Part shown: positions 43,324-51,320 of the stretch, in pieces
Layout: each line of letters starts with the position of its first letter
Position numbering within the stretch: position 1 is the first letter of the stretch
NCBI GenBank assembly: GCA_963835855.1
Contig: CAWIHA010000003.1
Coordinates: 81,597 to 145,596, forward strand
Length of the DNA stretch: 64,000 nucleotides
Direction: 5' to 3'
From: CAWIHA01 sp963835855
Lineage (GTDB): Bacteria; Acidobacteriota; Terriglobia; Bryobacterales; Bryobacteraceae
The notes under the pieces: generated by a model
Database searches by the model: none
Told to the model about the DNA's origin: nothing
Seen by the model: only the letters and a program-made list of their open reading frames with translations
Made by a program: the position numbers and the translations under genes

Positions 43324-43603
43324 CTTGCTCGAGGTTCCAAGCCGGCATGCACAGGTGAGCTTTCCGAGAGCCGGTCTCATAAATTGAAGCGGGCTGCCAC
43401 CTGCTAAGAACGCCAGCGCCGGATCACACATCCCCCATTGATGAGACCGGTTCGAGCGCACCGCCCGGAGCTTCCTGGCAATTTTCATTACAAAAGCGAG
43501 GTCTTTGCACTGAGCTTCTCATGCGTTCGACTGATTTCCCCGCTCCCCGGCCCCGGTTAGTCTGGAATCGCCACACCACGTGGGCATGGGAAAGGAGGGC
43601 TAA
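43324..43603. other. 280-bp intergenic region with an inverted repeat
   Basis: No gene is supported. It contains the spaced inverted repeat 43368-43380/43441-43453 and the upstream region of the Flp pilin gene, with an AAAGGAGGG ribosome binding site at its end. Confidence 0.5.
43368..43453. repeat. Spaced inverted repeat GAGCCGGTCTCAT/ATGAGACCGGTTC
   Basis: The 10-bp core CCGGTCTCAT (43371-43380) is exactly complementary to ATGAGACCGG (43441-43450). Two or three more pairs, one of them G-T, extend it outward. The arms are 60 bp apart. Possible operator pair or long stem between wzt and the pilin gene. Confidence 0.6.
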
Positions 43604-43786
43604 GTGAAGCATCTGATACACGCGCTTGGCGAGCTATTGCGGGATGATCGTGGCCAGGATCTGGTCGAATACGCACTGATGGCCGGCTTTGTCGCCGTCG
43701 CCGCCGGCGCATTCCTGCCGAATATCTCTAAGAGCATCAGTACGATTTTCAGCGAGATCCAATCGGAGCTGACCGTCGCATCCTGA
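43604..43786 (+). CDS. Flp/Fap-type pilin (orphan)
   Basis: Prepilin-like protein of 60 aa, GTG start, strong AAAGGAGGG site. The sequence has DDRGQDLVEYALMAGFVAVAAGAF, the Flp family hallmark: a G before a hydrophobic N-terminal helix with E-Y in the LVEYAL motif for type IVb assembly. The tail has two short amphipathic turns. No tad/cpa secretion genes or TadV peptidase are nearby, so it must use machinery encoded elsewhere or serve another role at the polysaccharide locus. Confidence 0.85.
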   Translation: MKHLIHALGELLRDDRGQDLVEYALMAGFVAVAAGAFLPNISKSISTIFSEIQSELTVAS

Positions 43787-43799
43787 TTCTGCACGGTCC

Positions 43800-43851
43800 G
43801 GGGCGGAACCGTTGGCAGGCCGTTCGGACGGCTGCCGCTGAATTCCGCCCT
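43800..43851. terminator. Two-part hairpin after the Flp pilin gene
   Basis: Outer stem GGGCGGAA/TTCCGCCC (43801-43808 with 43843-43850) encloses an inner stem GGCAGgCCGT/ACGGCTGCC (43814-43836) closed by a TCGG loop. It is very stable and just downstream of the pilin stop, but no T-tract follows. Termination or mRNA 3'-end protection is possible. Confidence 0.5.
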
Positions 43852-44061
43852 CGCGCATTTCTCAGGATGGAAGCATCCGCGTTAGAAGAAGCGGGTCTCA
43901 TTCCAAGAAGAGGGCTCCAAGCCATAAGTCGGGGCCAAAAAGAAACTTTTTAGGAAGAAGTCCAAAAGCTTGTCTTTGAGGCCGCGCTCAAGATTCTGGC
44001 CTCGCTCCTCCCCCGATGACGAAATTTCCCAGGGGCCTCCACATACCTCCCTTTCTGTGCG

Positions 44062-44077
44062 CATGCCGATCGGCATG
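44062..44077. promoter_or_regulatory. Perfect 16-bp palindrome CATGCCGATCGGCATG
   Basis: An uninterrupted 8+8 bp palindrome in the noncoding leader, upstream of AT-rich promoter-like sequence. It is suited to a dimeric repressor or activator. No regulator can be named. Confidence 0.5.
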
Positions 44078-44292
44078 ATAAAACCCAACATGTTGCTAAA
44101 TATAGATTTGTTTGCGTCAACCCGCGCGGTCACAGGCTCTCAGAGTGACTCGCTCGCGCACGGAGAGACCCGCCTGCCCCTAGCGGGCCGCGGCATCCCA
44201 TGGTTCGTCTTCAAACGGCCATCGGAGTGCTCTTTGAAAGCGCAACTGGGCTGCTGTATCGCTCCAAGCAAAAAGGTCGGTGGGACTGAAAT

Positions 44293-44304
44293 GGCGGTAG
44301 CGTG
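44293..44304 (+). promoter_or_regulatory. ops-like element GGCGGTAGCGTG
   Basis: Exact 12-nt match to the ops sequence through which RfaH is recruited to paused RNA polymerase in enterobacterial surface-polysaccharide leaders. It lies 67 nt upstream of a NusG/RfaH-family gene and at the head of a roughly 20-kb plus-strand polysaccharide cluster. An AGTGCTCT sequence, shared with the start of the JUMPstart element, lies 60 nt upstream (44226-44233). Confidence 0.65.
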
Positions 44305-44371
44305 TCCAGCGACCGGCAAAGGGAGCATTTCTGGGTAGTGGTTTTGGCCAGTCTTGAGCTCAGAGGTGGCT

Positions 44372-44947
44372 GTGAATTACAACAACGCGTCCTACCCCTG
44401 GTTTGCAATCCAAGTACGCCCTCGTTACGAGAAGCTGGTTGCCCACGTGTTGCGGCAGAAGGGCTTCGAGGAATTCTTGCCGTTATGTCGAGCGAGGCGC
44501 ACATGGTCGGATCGAATCAAACAGCTTGATCAACCGCTCTTCTCCGGCTACGTGTTCTGCCGCTTGGATCCATCCCACCGCCTGCCGATTCTCGTCACCC
44601 CGGGCGTCATCCGGATCGTGGGCTCGGCGCGTACGCCTGTCCCTGTGGACGAGAGAGAAATCGACGCAATCCGAATGGTTGTGAGCTCAGGTCTGACAGC
44701 GCAGCCATGGCCATTTCTCACAGTCGGCCAACGGGTGCGGATTGAATACGGTTCCTTGCGCGGGTTGGAGGGGTTTCTGATCGCGGTGAAAAACAGCCAT
44801 CGGCTGGTCGTCTCGGTGACGCTGCTCCAGCGCTCCGTTGCGGTGGAGGTCGACCAGGATTCGGTGACCCCGGCCGGAGGAAGTACTGCTACACCGGCGG
44901 GCTTACATTCGTTGCCGGTCGATCCGTGCGACTCGAGTCTCTGCTGA
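44372..44947 (+). CDS. NusG/RfaH-family antiterminator (UpxY type)
   Basis: Transcription elongation factor paralogue, about 191 aa. The N-terminal NGN domain (PWFAIQVRPRYEKLVAHVLRQKGFEEFLP, then DQPLFSGYVFCRL) binds RNA polymerase. The KOW domain (LTVGQRVRIEYGSLRGLEGFLIAV) follows and the tail is disordered. Dedicated family members act on polysaccharide operons, often their own. GTG at 44372 is preferred because AGAGG lies 5 nt upstream; GTG 44366 and TTG 44354 are alternatives. An ops-like element precedes it. The next ~20 kb is all on the same strand. Confidence 0.87.
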   Translation: MNYNNASYPWFAIQVRPRYEKLVAHVLRQKGFEEFLPLCRARRTWSDRIKQLDQPLFSGYVFCRLDPSHRLPILVTPGVIRIVGSARTPVPVDEREIDAIRMVVSSGLTAQPWPFLTVGQRVRIEYGSLRGLEGFLIAVKNSHRLVVSVTLLQRSVAVEVDQDSVTPAGGSTATPAGLHSLPVDPCDSSLC

Positions 44948-45103
44948 GCCGCGATCATGTACACAACAAAACAGATGGGCACGGGCTGGCTCCGAAGAAC
45001 CCGCGAGGCAAGCAGGCGCGATGGCTTTGGACCGCCGGCAGGGATCCCATTGCTGAATGCGGATCCGACACAGGCGGGGCCCGCTTCAGGTGGAGATGCG
45101 GAT

Positions 45104-45502
45104 ATGCCGCAGACGAATTTGACGGCTTTGGTAGTTGACGAGGCCCAGGAATGGTTGAACTCGGCTGCCCTCGTACTGGAAGCAATGGGTTATCGGGTCT
45201 TGCGTGCCAGCGATGCGGGCGAGGCTCTGCGCCTGCTCGACTGCAATCCCGCGCGAATCGACTTGCTGCTGACATCTGCGGCGATGCCCGCGGTCAGCGG
45301 ACTCGAGTTGGCGGCGCGGCTGAGAGCCACGTGGCCCGACTTGAAGGTAATTTACACTTCCAGCTTCACGGACGCCATTCGAATCGAGGGCGCATTGGAT
45401 TCCGCGAGCGCCTCGCTAAAGAAGCCGTTCACATCCGAGGAACTGGCGCGGAAAGTACGCGTGCTGATCACAAACCCTCGCGCCGCCGGTAGCGGCTCGT
45501 AA
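45104..45502 (+). CDS. Receiver-domain protein lacking the phosphoacceptor Asp
   Basis: Stand-alone CheY-like fold, 132 aa. The acidic pair is kept (D12, E13 in VVDEAQEW), as are the switch Thr/Ser (IYTSSFTD, residues 85-86) and Lys (KKPF, K107). The site that is normally Asp in the L-L-T-D-x-x-M-P strand is Ser58 (LLLTSAAMP). It therefore cannot be phosphorylated in the usual way and may work as a constitutive or ligand-controlled partner. ATG 45104 follows AGGTGGAG; ATG 44957 would add 49 non-family residues. Confidence 0.72.
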   Translation: MPQTNLTALVVDEAQEWLNSAALVLEAMGYRVLRASDAGEALRLLDCNPARIDLLLTSAAMPAVSGLELAARLRATWPDLKVIYTSSFTDAIRIEGALDSASASLKKPFTSEELARKVRVLITNPRAAGSGS

Positions 45503-45527
45503 CGCATGGGTTTCAGGAGGCAATTGC

Positions 45528-47084
45528 ATGAGCATTCTTCACTCCGACGCGCTTAACCCCGGGTTCTCTCCCCGTTCGATCATCCGGGCGCTTTGGCAGC
45601 GGAAGATATTCATTATCGTTCTGTGGCTTTTGGGCAGCGGGGCGACAGCTGCGATCGTATATCACCTCCGGGCCGTGTACAGAGCCGACGCTCTGATCCT
45701 GGCGGAGTCCCAAAAAATCCCTGAGAACTTCGTCGCGCCAACTGTACAGACCGCCTTGGAAACGCGTCTCGACCAGCTTAAGCAACAAGTGCTGAGCCGT
45801 GAGCGCCTCTGGAGCCTGATCGGCGAGTTCAACCTGTACTCCAAGCCAAGGCGGACCCACACCCAAGAAGAGGTGGTCGAGATGATGAGGAAGGATATCT
45901 CGATCGTCCTCGAGAGGAGCTGGAGCGCCAACCGGCCCGGCGCTTTCCGCGTGGCATACGAGACATTCAACCCGAAAACCGCGGCCGACGTGACCAACCG
46001 CATTGCACAGTTCTTTATTACCGAAAATCTTCGGGAGCGGGAGGTCGAAGCAGAGGGGACTTCCGAGTTCCTGGATAGCCAGCTAGCGGAGTCCAAGAAC
46101 CAACTCCAGGAGCAGGAGGCCAAGCTGAGCCAGTTCAAGCTCGCTTACAACGGCGAACTCCCCGAGCAGCAGGCAACTCTGCTGGCGGCCGTTGGCCAGA
46201 GCAGGACGGAGTTGATGGGCGTCCAGGATGGGCTGGCGCGGGCGCAGCAGAACAAGTTAATCCTGGACAGCTCGTTGCAGGCGGCCGAAACCAATTTCCA
46301 AAGATTGCGGGAACTGGCCAGAGAGAGGGCCGAGCAGAGTGCCAGCGCCAGTGTGACCCTGCCTGGCCAGCCGGCGCCACCGACCGAACTGGAACTCGCC
46401 CGAGCCCAATTGCGGGCGCTCAGGCTTCGCTATGAGGACAAGTATCCGGAGATACAGCAACTTCTGTCCCAAATCGCGCGGTTGGAGAGAGAAGCCAGAG
46501 AAGCTCGCATCAAAGCCGAGAAGGACGCCGCAGCCGGGCCGGCACAGAACCCGCAGAGTACGGTTCCCGACGTGATGCAGGACGAGACGCTGATCGCTGC
46601 AAAACAGCAGGTCGACGCGCTGAAATCCCAGATTGCTCTCGCCACGCGCGAAATCAGCCATCTGGGGGAGCGGCGGGAGCGTATTCTTCAGGATGTTGCA
46701 AATACTCAAAGCCATATGCAGAGGCTGCCGATTCGCGAGCAGCAGCTCGCAGCCATTACACGCGATTATGAAACCTCCCAAGCGAATTACAGGTCATTGC
46801 TCGACAAGAAACTGGCCGCGGATGTGGCCCAAAGGATGGAGGAGCGGCAGAAGGCGGAGAGATTCGTCATGCTCGATGCAGCGCGAATACCGGAAAAACC
46901 AGTTCGGCCGAAGCGCGCCCTGTTGAGCGCGATCGGCGCCCTGGTTTGGCTGCTGCTGGCAGGCGCGATCGCCTTCCTGAACGAATTGAGGTGCAACGTG
47001 GTCCTTGGCGAGTGGGAACTACCGGCGGGGACCCCCATACTCGGCCGGGTGCCGCGGATGGCCATCGAGGCCGTGAAGTCTTGA
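45528..47084 (+). CDS. Polysaccharide chain-length determinant (Wzz/GNVR family)
   Basis: Inner-membrane polysaccharide co-polymerase, 518 aa, of the type found in EPS loci associated with PEP-CTERM systems. It has an N-terminal helix (IFIIVLWLLGSGATAAIVY), a long periplasmic coiled coil (about 150-450, SQLAESKNQLQEQEAKLSQFK), a GNVR-region equivalent (AARIPEKPVRPKRA) and a C-terminal helix (ALLSAIGALVWLLLAGAIAF). It should set glycan length with the downstream BY-kinase. A GGAGG site precedes the ATG. Confidence 0.88.
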   Translation: MSILHSDALNPGFSPRSIIRALWQRKIFIIVLWLLGSGATAAIVYHLRAVYRADALILAESQKIPENFVAPTVQTALETRLDQLKQQVLSRERLWSLIGEFNLYSKPRRTHTQEEVVEMMRKDISIVLERSWSANRPGAFRVAYETFNPKTAADVTNRIAQFFITENLREREVEAEGTSEFLDSQLAESKNQLQEQEAKLSQFKLAYNGELPEQQATLLAAVGQSRTELMGVQDGLARAQQNKLILDSSLQAAETNFQRLRELARERAEQSASASVTLPGQPAPPTELELARAQLRALRLRYEDKYPEIQQLLSQIARLEREAREARIKAEKDAAAGPAQNPQSTVPDVMQDETLIAAKQQVDALKSQIALATREISHLGERRERILQDVANTQSHMQRLPIREQQLAAITRDYETSQANYRSLLDKKLAADVAQRMEERQKAERFVMLDAARIPEKPVRPKRALLSAIGALVWLLLAGAIAFLNELRCNVVLGEWELPAGTPILGRVPRMAIEAVKS

Positions 47085-47115
47085 CCCATCGTCAACGCCA
47101 CCGGAGGTTTCTGCT

Positions 47116-48066
47116 GTGTATCTCGAGGCTTTCAACCTGAAGCGCGCGCCGTTCAGTATGACTTCCGACCCCGGAACGCTGTATCTGTCGGCATCTCACC
47201 GGGAGGCGCTGGCTGGACTTTGTTACGGCTTGCTCGACCGTAAGGGCTTATTGGTTCTGTTGGGCGAGGTGGGGACGGGCAAAACGACATTGCTTGCACG
47301 GGCTATGGAGAGGCTGCCGGTAAATGGAATGCGGCTGGCGGCGATCCTCAATCCGACGCTTAGCCCGGCCGAGTTCATCGAGATGGTGCTGCTGAGCTTC
47401 GGGGTGGGCGAAATTCCGCCAAGCAAGCCCCAGCGGTTGCGGAGCCTCCAAAATCTGCTCCTGCAGTTCCAGGCTGAAGGAACGATCGCCACCCTGATGA
47501 TCGACGAGGCCCACAATCTGCCCCCCGACGTAATCGAGGAGGTCAGACTGCTTGGCAACCTGGAGAATCGCGCTGAGAAGCTGTTGCAGATTGTCCTCAG
47601 CGGCCAAAGCGAGCTGACAGAAAGGTTGAACCGTGTGGATATGCGCCAGTTCAAGCAGCGGATCGCCCTCCGTCTGGTGCTCAAACCGCTGTCGCGGCTT
47701 GAAGTTGCGGACTATATCCACTATCGCTGGGTGCGAGCGGGTGGGGCTGACCAAATGCCCTTCACCCCGGCAGCTTTGGAAATGATCGCACAATTTTCGC
47801 GGGGCATTCCCCGAGTTGTGAATGCTATCTGCGACAACGCATTGTTAATCGTCTTCGGCGAACAGGGCTCTTTAGTCGAACCCAGGCACATCCGGCAGAG
47901 TTGCGAAGACCTCGACCTCATCGCGAGGACCTCCCAATCAGCCTCGCATCCCAGTGCTTTGTTTGAGCCGGCGCTCGCCGAGGCAAGCCCGGCACCCTCG
48001 GAAGCCGAGGCCGAAAAACGGCCTTTCTGGGCTAAATGGGCCGGCCGCACGCGCCTGGCCAGTTAG
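47116..48066 (+). CDS. ExeA-like AAA ATPase of the EPS locus
   Basis: ATPase of the general-secretion ExeA/TniB-like family that accompanies PEP-CTERM-type polysaccharide loci; 316 aa. It begins MYLEAFNLKRAPFSMTSDP, then Walker A GEVGTGKTT, Walker B LMIDEAHNL, sensor region LQIVLSGQSEL and an arginine-rich helix (FKQRIALRL). GTG start with GGAGG upstream. The role is unproven; coupling energy to export or assembly is a common proposal. Confidence 0.87.
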   Translation: MYLEAFNLKRAPFSMTSDPGTLYLSASHREALAGLCYGLLDRKGLLVLLGEVGTGKTTLLARAMERLPVNGMRLAAILNPTLSPAEFIEMVLLSFGVGEIPPSKPQRLRSLQNLLLQFQAEGTIATLMIDEAHNLPPDVIEEVRLLGNLENRAEKLLQIVLSGQSELTERLNRVDMRQFKQRIALRLVLKPLSRLEVADYIHYRWVRAGGADQMPFTPAALEMIAQFSRGIPRVVNAICDNALLIVFGEQGSLVEPRHIRQSCEDLDLIARTSQSASHPSALFEPALAEASPAPSEAEAEKRPFWAKWAGRTRLAS

Positions 48067-48077
48067 AACAACCAACC

Positions 48078-49046
48078 ATGGGTAAAATTCTTGATGGGTT
48101 AAAAATCGCGCAGGGAGAACTCCCGGAGAGAGTTCTGCGGTCCCTCGATGAACTGGAAGACGGCAGCTCGGGACCGAATTTTCCGCTCCAATCGGCCAGC
48201 CCGCTGTATCCGTCCGGAGATCACGTCGCGGTGGCCGAGACCGGCATGAGCGACATGCCTGCCGAGCATGCCGTGCCGATGCCGGTACGCATATCGGAAG
48301 GGAGTACCGGTGCACCGTGGCCCTCGATCCATACTGAGCGGCTATCGCTCCGCGTCTGTAATTCTGCGCCGTTGCTATCGCTGAATTCTGAGGACCAGCG
48401 CGCCGCGGAGCAGTACAGAATTGCGCGCACGAAGATTCTTCAGCACCCCAGCCAACCATCGGTGATCGTTGTTTCCAGTCCCAGTATCGGCGATGGCAAG
48501 ACCGTGAGTGCGGTGAATTTGGCGGCAGCGCTCGCCATGAAGAGCGACGAACAGATTCTGCTGATGGATGCCGACCTCCGCCGCCCAACCGTCCACGCGC
48601 GCCTTCATCTGCCTAAAGCGCCCGGACTTGCGGAGGTTCTGGCCGGAACATGCCGGTTTCAGGATGCTGTAGTTCGAATCGAACAGTTCCCCAACTTGTA
48701 CGTGTTGACCTGCGGAGAGCCGCTTGGCAACGCGGCCGAACTGCTCGACTCTCCGGCTTGGCGTGCGCTGGCGGACAGTGTGCGCAGGCTTTTCCGGCGC
48801 GTAGTGGTGGACTCCCCTCCCATCGAAGCAGTGGCCGATTACGACCTTATCGCGCCTGTTTGCGATGGCGTGGTCCTGGTTGTGCGCCCCAACCACACAA
48901 ACCGGACCCTCTGCCAGCGGGCGGTGGAGAAAGTGCGGCAGAAGATGATCGGCGTGTTGTTGAACGGCGTCGATGACTGGTTTCTCTGGAAACACTATTC
49001 GCCCCACTACTATTACCAGTACACGCAGAACACCGATCGAGAGTAG
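48078..49046 (+). CDS. Tyrosine-protein kinase (CpsD/CapB, BY-kinase)
   Basis: Cytoplasmic bacterial tyrosine autokinase, 322 aa, that partners the chain-length protein. Walker A is SSPSIGDGKT (residues 133-142), Walker A' is LLMDADLRRP and Walker B is VVVDSPP. The C-terminal tyrosine cluster (HYSPHYYYQY) is the autophosphorylation site that controls oligomerisation and chain length. The N-terminal 100 residues are a variable linker. ATG at 48078. Confidence 0.88.
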   Translation: MGKILDGLKIAQGELPERVLRSLDELEDGSSGPNFPLQSASPLYPSGDHVAVAETGMSDMPAEHAVPMPVRISEGSTGAPWPSIHTERLSLRVCNSAPLLSLNSEDQRAAEQYRIARTKILQHPSQPSVIVVSSPSIGDGKTVSAVNLAAALAMKSDEQILLMDADLRRPTVHARLHLPKAPGLAEVLAGTCRFQDAVVRIEQFPNLYVLTCGEPLGNAAELLDSPAWRALADSVRRLFRRVVVDSPPIEAVADYDLIAPVCDGVVLVVRPNHTNRTLCQRAVEKVRQKMIGVLLNGVDDWFLWKHYSPHYYYQYTQNTDRE

Positions 49047-49060
49047 GAACAGAGATAGTG

Positions 49061-50158
49061 ATGTACATTTTCGAGAAAATTCGCCGTGTGCTCCAGTGGC
49101 TCTGGGTTTGTTTCCTGCTGGGGAGCGGATCGCTGTGGTGGGCTAAGCGGCAGTTGCGCCGCAACGGCGCCATCGTGGTTCTGATGTTCCACCGGGTGCT
49201 CGGCGATGCGGAATATCAGCGGGCGCAGAGCCTTCCGGGAATCGTCGTGAGGCAACGTACGTTCGGCGAGCTCGCCGCGCATGCCGCGCGGAAGTATGAA
49301 GTGGTTGGCCTGGATGCGGCCGTGCCGGGTGAACCGGGCAAGAAAGTCCGCATCGCGGTCACCTTCGATGACGGCTGGTCCGACAACTTTACCAATGCGT
49401 TTCCCATCACGCATGCGCACGGGATCCCCGTAACCATATTCGTTTGTCCCGGACTGATTGGACAGGAATCTCCGTTTTGGCCGGAGCGTATCATCGGTCT
49501 GTTGCGCGCCACGCGGCCGGATATTCGGGACGCCGAAATTGAAGCGCTAATCGACAACCTCAAACGTTGGACACCGGAAGAGCGCACCCAGTTCATTACC
49601 ACGCTCTCGACACTGGTCGGCCCGGACAGTACGCACGCCGAATCCTTGGGCGCGAACAACACATTGTCGTGGGATCGGATTGCCGCGTTAGAGGCGGCGG
49701 GTGTCGGGTTTGGCTCTCATACCCAAACCCACCAAATCTTGACGACGGTGCCGCTGGGCACCGCTCGAGATGAGGTCCGGGAATCTAAGGCCGCCCTGGA
49801 GAGCAACTTGAAGAGGTGTTGCGACCTGTTTGCGTATCCGAACGGGGATGGGTCTTCTGACACCCGGCGCATTTTGGCTGAAGAAGGCTTCCGGCTTGCC
49901 TTTACCAATGAGCGTGGCGCATGGCTGGCAGCTTGTGACCGGTTCGCCATCCCGCGTTCCAACGTTTACGAGAATAACGTGGCCGGTCTCCTCGGCCGCT
50001 TCTCGCCGGCGATGTTCGAGTACACGAGTTTCTGGAAAGTCTGGCGTGCGACGAAGCGGAGCTTGCGCCGGGAGGTCCGGACCCGCCGGCCCGCGCTGGC
50101 CAGCGTGGAGCAGAGCAAGAGCACTGCAGCCGAATCGCGGCTCGCGGGGACGGCGTGA
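49061..50158 (+). CDS. Polysaccharide deacetylase (NodB fold) 1
   Basis: NodB-domain enzyme, about 365 aa, likely removing N- or O-acetyl groups from the polysaccharide in the periplasm. It has an N-terminal hydrophobic anchor (LQWLWVCFLLGSGSLWW), metal and catalytic motifs TFDDGWSDN and GSHTQTH, and FAYPNGD. This architecture resembles PEP-CTERM-associated deacetylases. GTG at 49058 is an alternative start just before the ATG. Confidence 0.85.
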   Translation: MYIFEKIRRVLQWLWVCFLLGSGSLWWAKRQLRRNGAIVVLMFHRVLGDAEYQRAQSLPGIVVRQRTFGELAAHAARKYEVVGLDAAVPGEPGKKVRIAVTFDDGWSDNFTNAFPITHAHGIPVTIFVCPGLIGQESPFWPERIIGLLRATRPDIRDAEIEALIDNLKRWTPEERTQFITTLSTLVGPDSTHAESLGANNTLSWDRIAALEAAGVGFGSHTQTHQILTTVPLGTARDEVRESKAALESNLKRCCDLFAYPNGDGSSDTRRILAEEGFRLAFTNERGAWLAACDRFAIPRSNVYENNVAGLLGRFSPAMFEYTSFWKVWRATKRSLRREVRTRRPALASVEQSKSTAAESRLAGTA

Positions 50159-50165
50159 GGACGTT

Positions 50166-51320
50166 GTGACGATCCTTCAACTGATTAGTAGCGAGGGTTA
50201 CTACGGCGCCGAGAGCATGCTGGTGGCGCTGGCCCGCGGCTTATCCGATCTCGGACACAGATCGATCGTCGGCGTGTTCCGGGACTCCCGGTCGCCCCAC
50301 ACTGAAGTAGGGGATGAAGCGAAGCGCCAAGGGCTGGCGGTCGAGATCGTGCCTTGCGACGGGCGGTGGGACTGGCGAGCGGTGGGAAGAATCCGCGCAC
50401 TGCTCGAGGCATACGACGTGGACATACTGCAACCGCACGGCTACAAAGCGGACCTCTACGGCTACGCGGCGGCGCGGCCGAATCGGGCCGCTCTGGTCGC
50501 CACGTCTCACAATTGGCCAAGTAGACGAGTCGCCATGCGCGTGTACGCCGCGCTCGACCGGCTGGTGTTGAGAAGGTTCGACAAAGTTGCCACACCCTCC
50601 CCCCTCGTGGCCCAAGCCCTGCGGCGCTCGAGGGTCCCTTCGGGCAAGGTGGCCACAATCCGGAACGGCGTGGATATTGCGCGTTTTCGCGGGGCCGCGC
50701 CGACATTGCGGAGCGAGCTTCCATGCGGCTCGAACCGGCTGGTGGGATTCGTCGGACGGCTTGTGCCCAGCAAGGGCGGGGCGCTCCTGCTCGAGGCCGC
50801 ACGGAGCGTCCTGGCCGCGTATCCCGACACTACGTTCGTCCTGGTAGGAGAGGGCCCGGCGCGGAGTGATTGGGTAGCAATGGCGGACCGGCTTGGAATC
50901 CGCGCCAGCGTGGTGTTTGCCGGCTCCCGCGACGACATGCCCGGCGTGTATGCTTCGCTCGACATGGTGATCCTGCCGTCGCTTGTCGAGTCCATGCCGA
51001 TGTGCCTTCTGGAAGCGCTGGCCGCAGGCACGCCAGTCATCGCGACGCGGGTGGGCGCCATCCCCGAGTTGATCGTTCCCGGCGTGACCGGTCTGCTGCT
51101 CGAGCCCGGTGACGCGGGCGCGCTCGCCGCGGGAATTCTCAGCCTCATCCGGAATCCGGCTCTTGCGCGCCGGCTCGGGAGGGAAGGGCAAGCGCACGCC
51201 GTCCGGAATTTCTCCGCTGAAGCAGTGGCAGAAAGCTACATCGAACTATATAAGCAAGCGCTGGCGGATCGCGCGAAACGCACACGAAGCGAGCGCGCCT
51301 GGCAGGTGAGCCGGACATGA
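50166..51320 (+). CDS. Glycosyltransferase family 4 (GT-B) protein 1
   Basis: GT4 enzyme adding a sugar during repeat-unit synthesis, cytoplasmic. 384 aa from GTG 50166: an N-terminal half binding acceptor (ISSEGYYGAESMLVALARGL), nucleotide-sugar motifs VGFVGRLVPSKGG and the E-x7-E signature region SLVESMPMCLLEALAAGTPVIA, then IPELIVPGVTGLLLEPGD. Its stop overlaps the next gene (ATGA). Donor and acceptor are unknown. Confidence 0.87.
   Translation: MTILQLISSEGYYGAESMLVALARGLSDLGHRSIVGVFRDSRSPHTEVGDEAKRQGLAVEIVPCDGRWDWRAVGRIRALLEAYDVDILQPHGYKADLYGYAAARPNRAALVATSHNWPSRRVAMRVYAALDRLVLRRFDKVATPSPLVAQALRRSRVPSGKVATIRNGVDIARFRGAAPTLRSELPCGSNRLVGFVGRLVPSKGGALLLEAARSVLAAYPDTTFVLVGEGPARSDWVAMADRLGIRASVVFAGSRDDMPGVYASLDMVILPSLVESMPMCLLEALAAGTPVIATRVGAIPELIVPGVTGLLLEPGDAGALAAGILSLIRNPALARRLGREGQAHAVRNFSAEAVAESYIELYKQALADRAKRTRSERAWQVSRT

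Larger units (their letters stand above)
43787..44371. other. Long leader region of the polysaccharide operon
   Basis: 585 bp without a supported gene, noticeably AT-richer than its surroundings in places. It contains a two-part hairpin (43800-43851), a perfect 16-bp palindrome (44062-44077), an AT-rich stretch with TATAGA-like boxes (about 44095-44110) and an ops-like element (44293-44304). It reads like an untranslated regulatory leader. Confidence 0.55.

Noticed and set aside
43470..43495. Possible sigma-54 promoter upstream of the Flp pilin (TGGCAA region)
   Set aside because: The required GC at -12 is absent at the correct spacing.
43882..44133. 83-aa minus-strand open frame in the EPS leader
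   Set aside because: No homology, no ribosome binding site, unusual composition; it also overlaps the 16-bp palindrome, so the region reads better as a regulatory leader.
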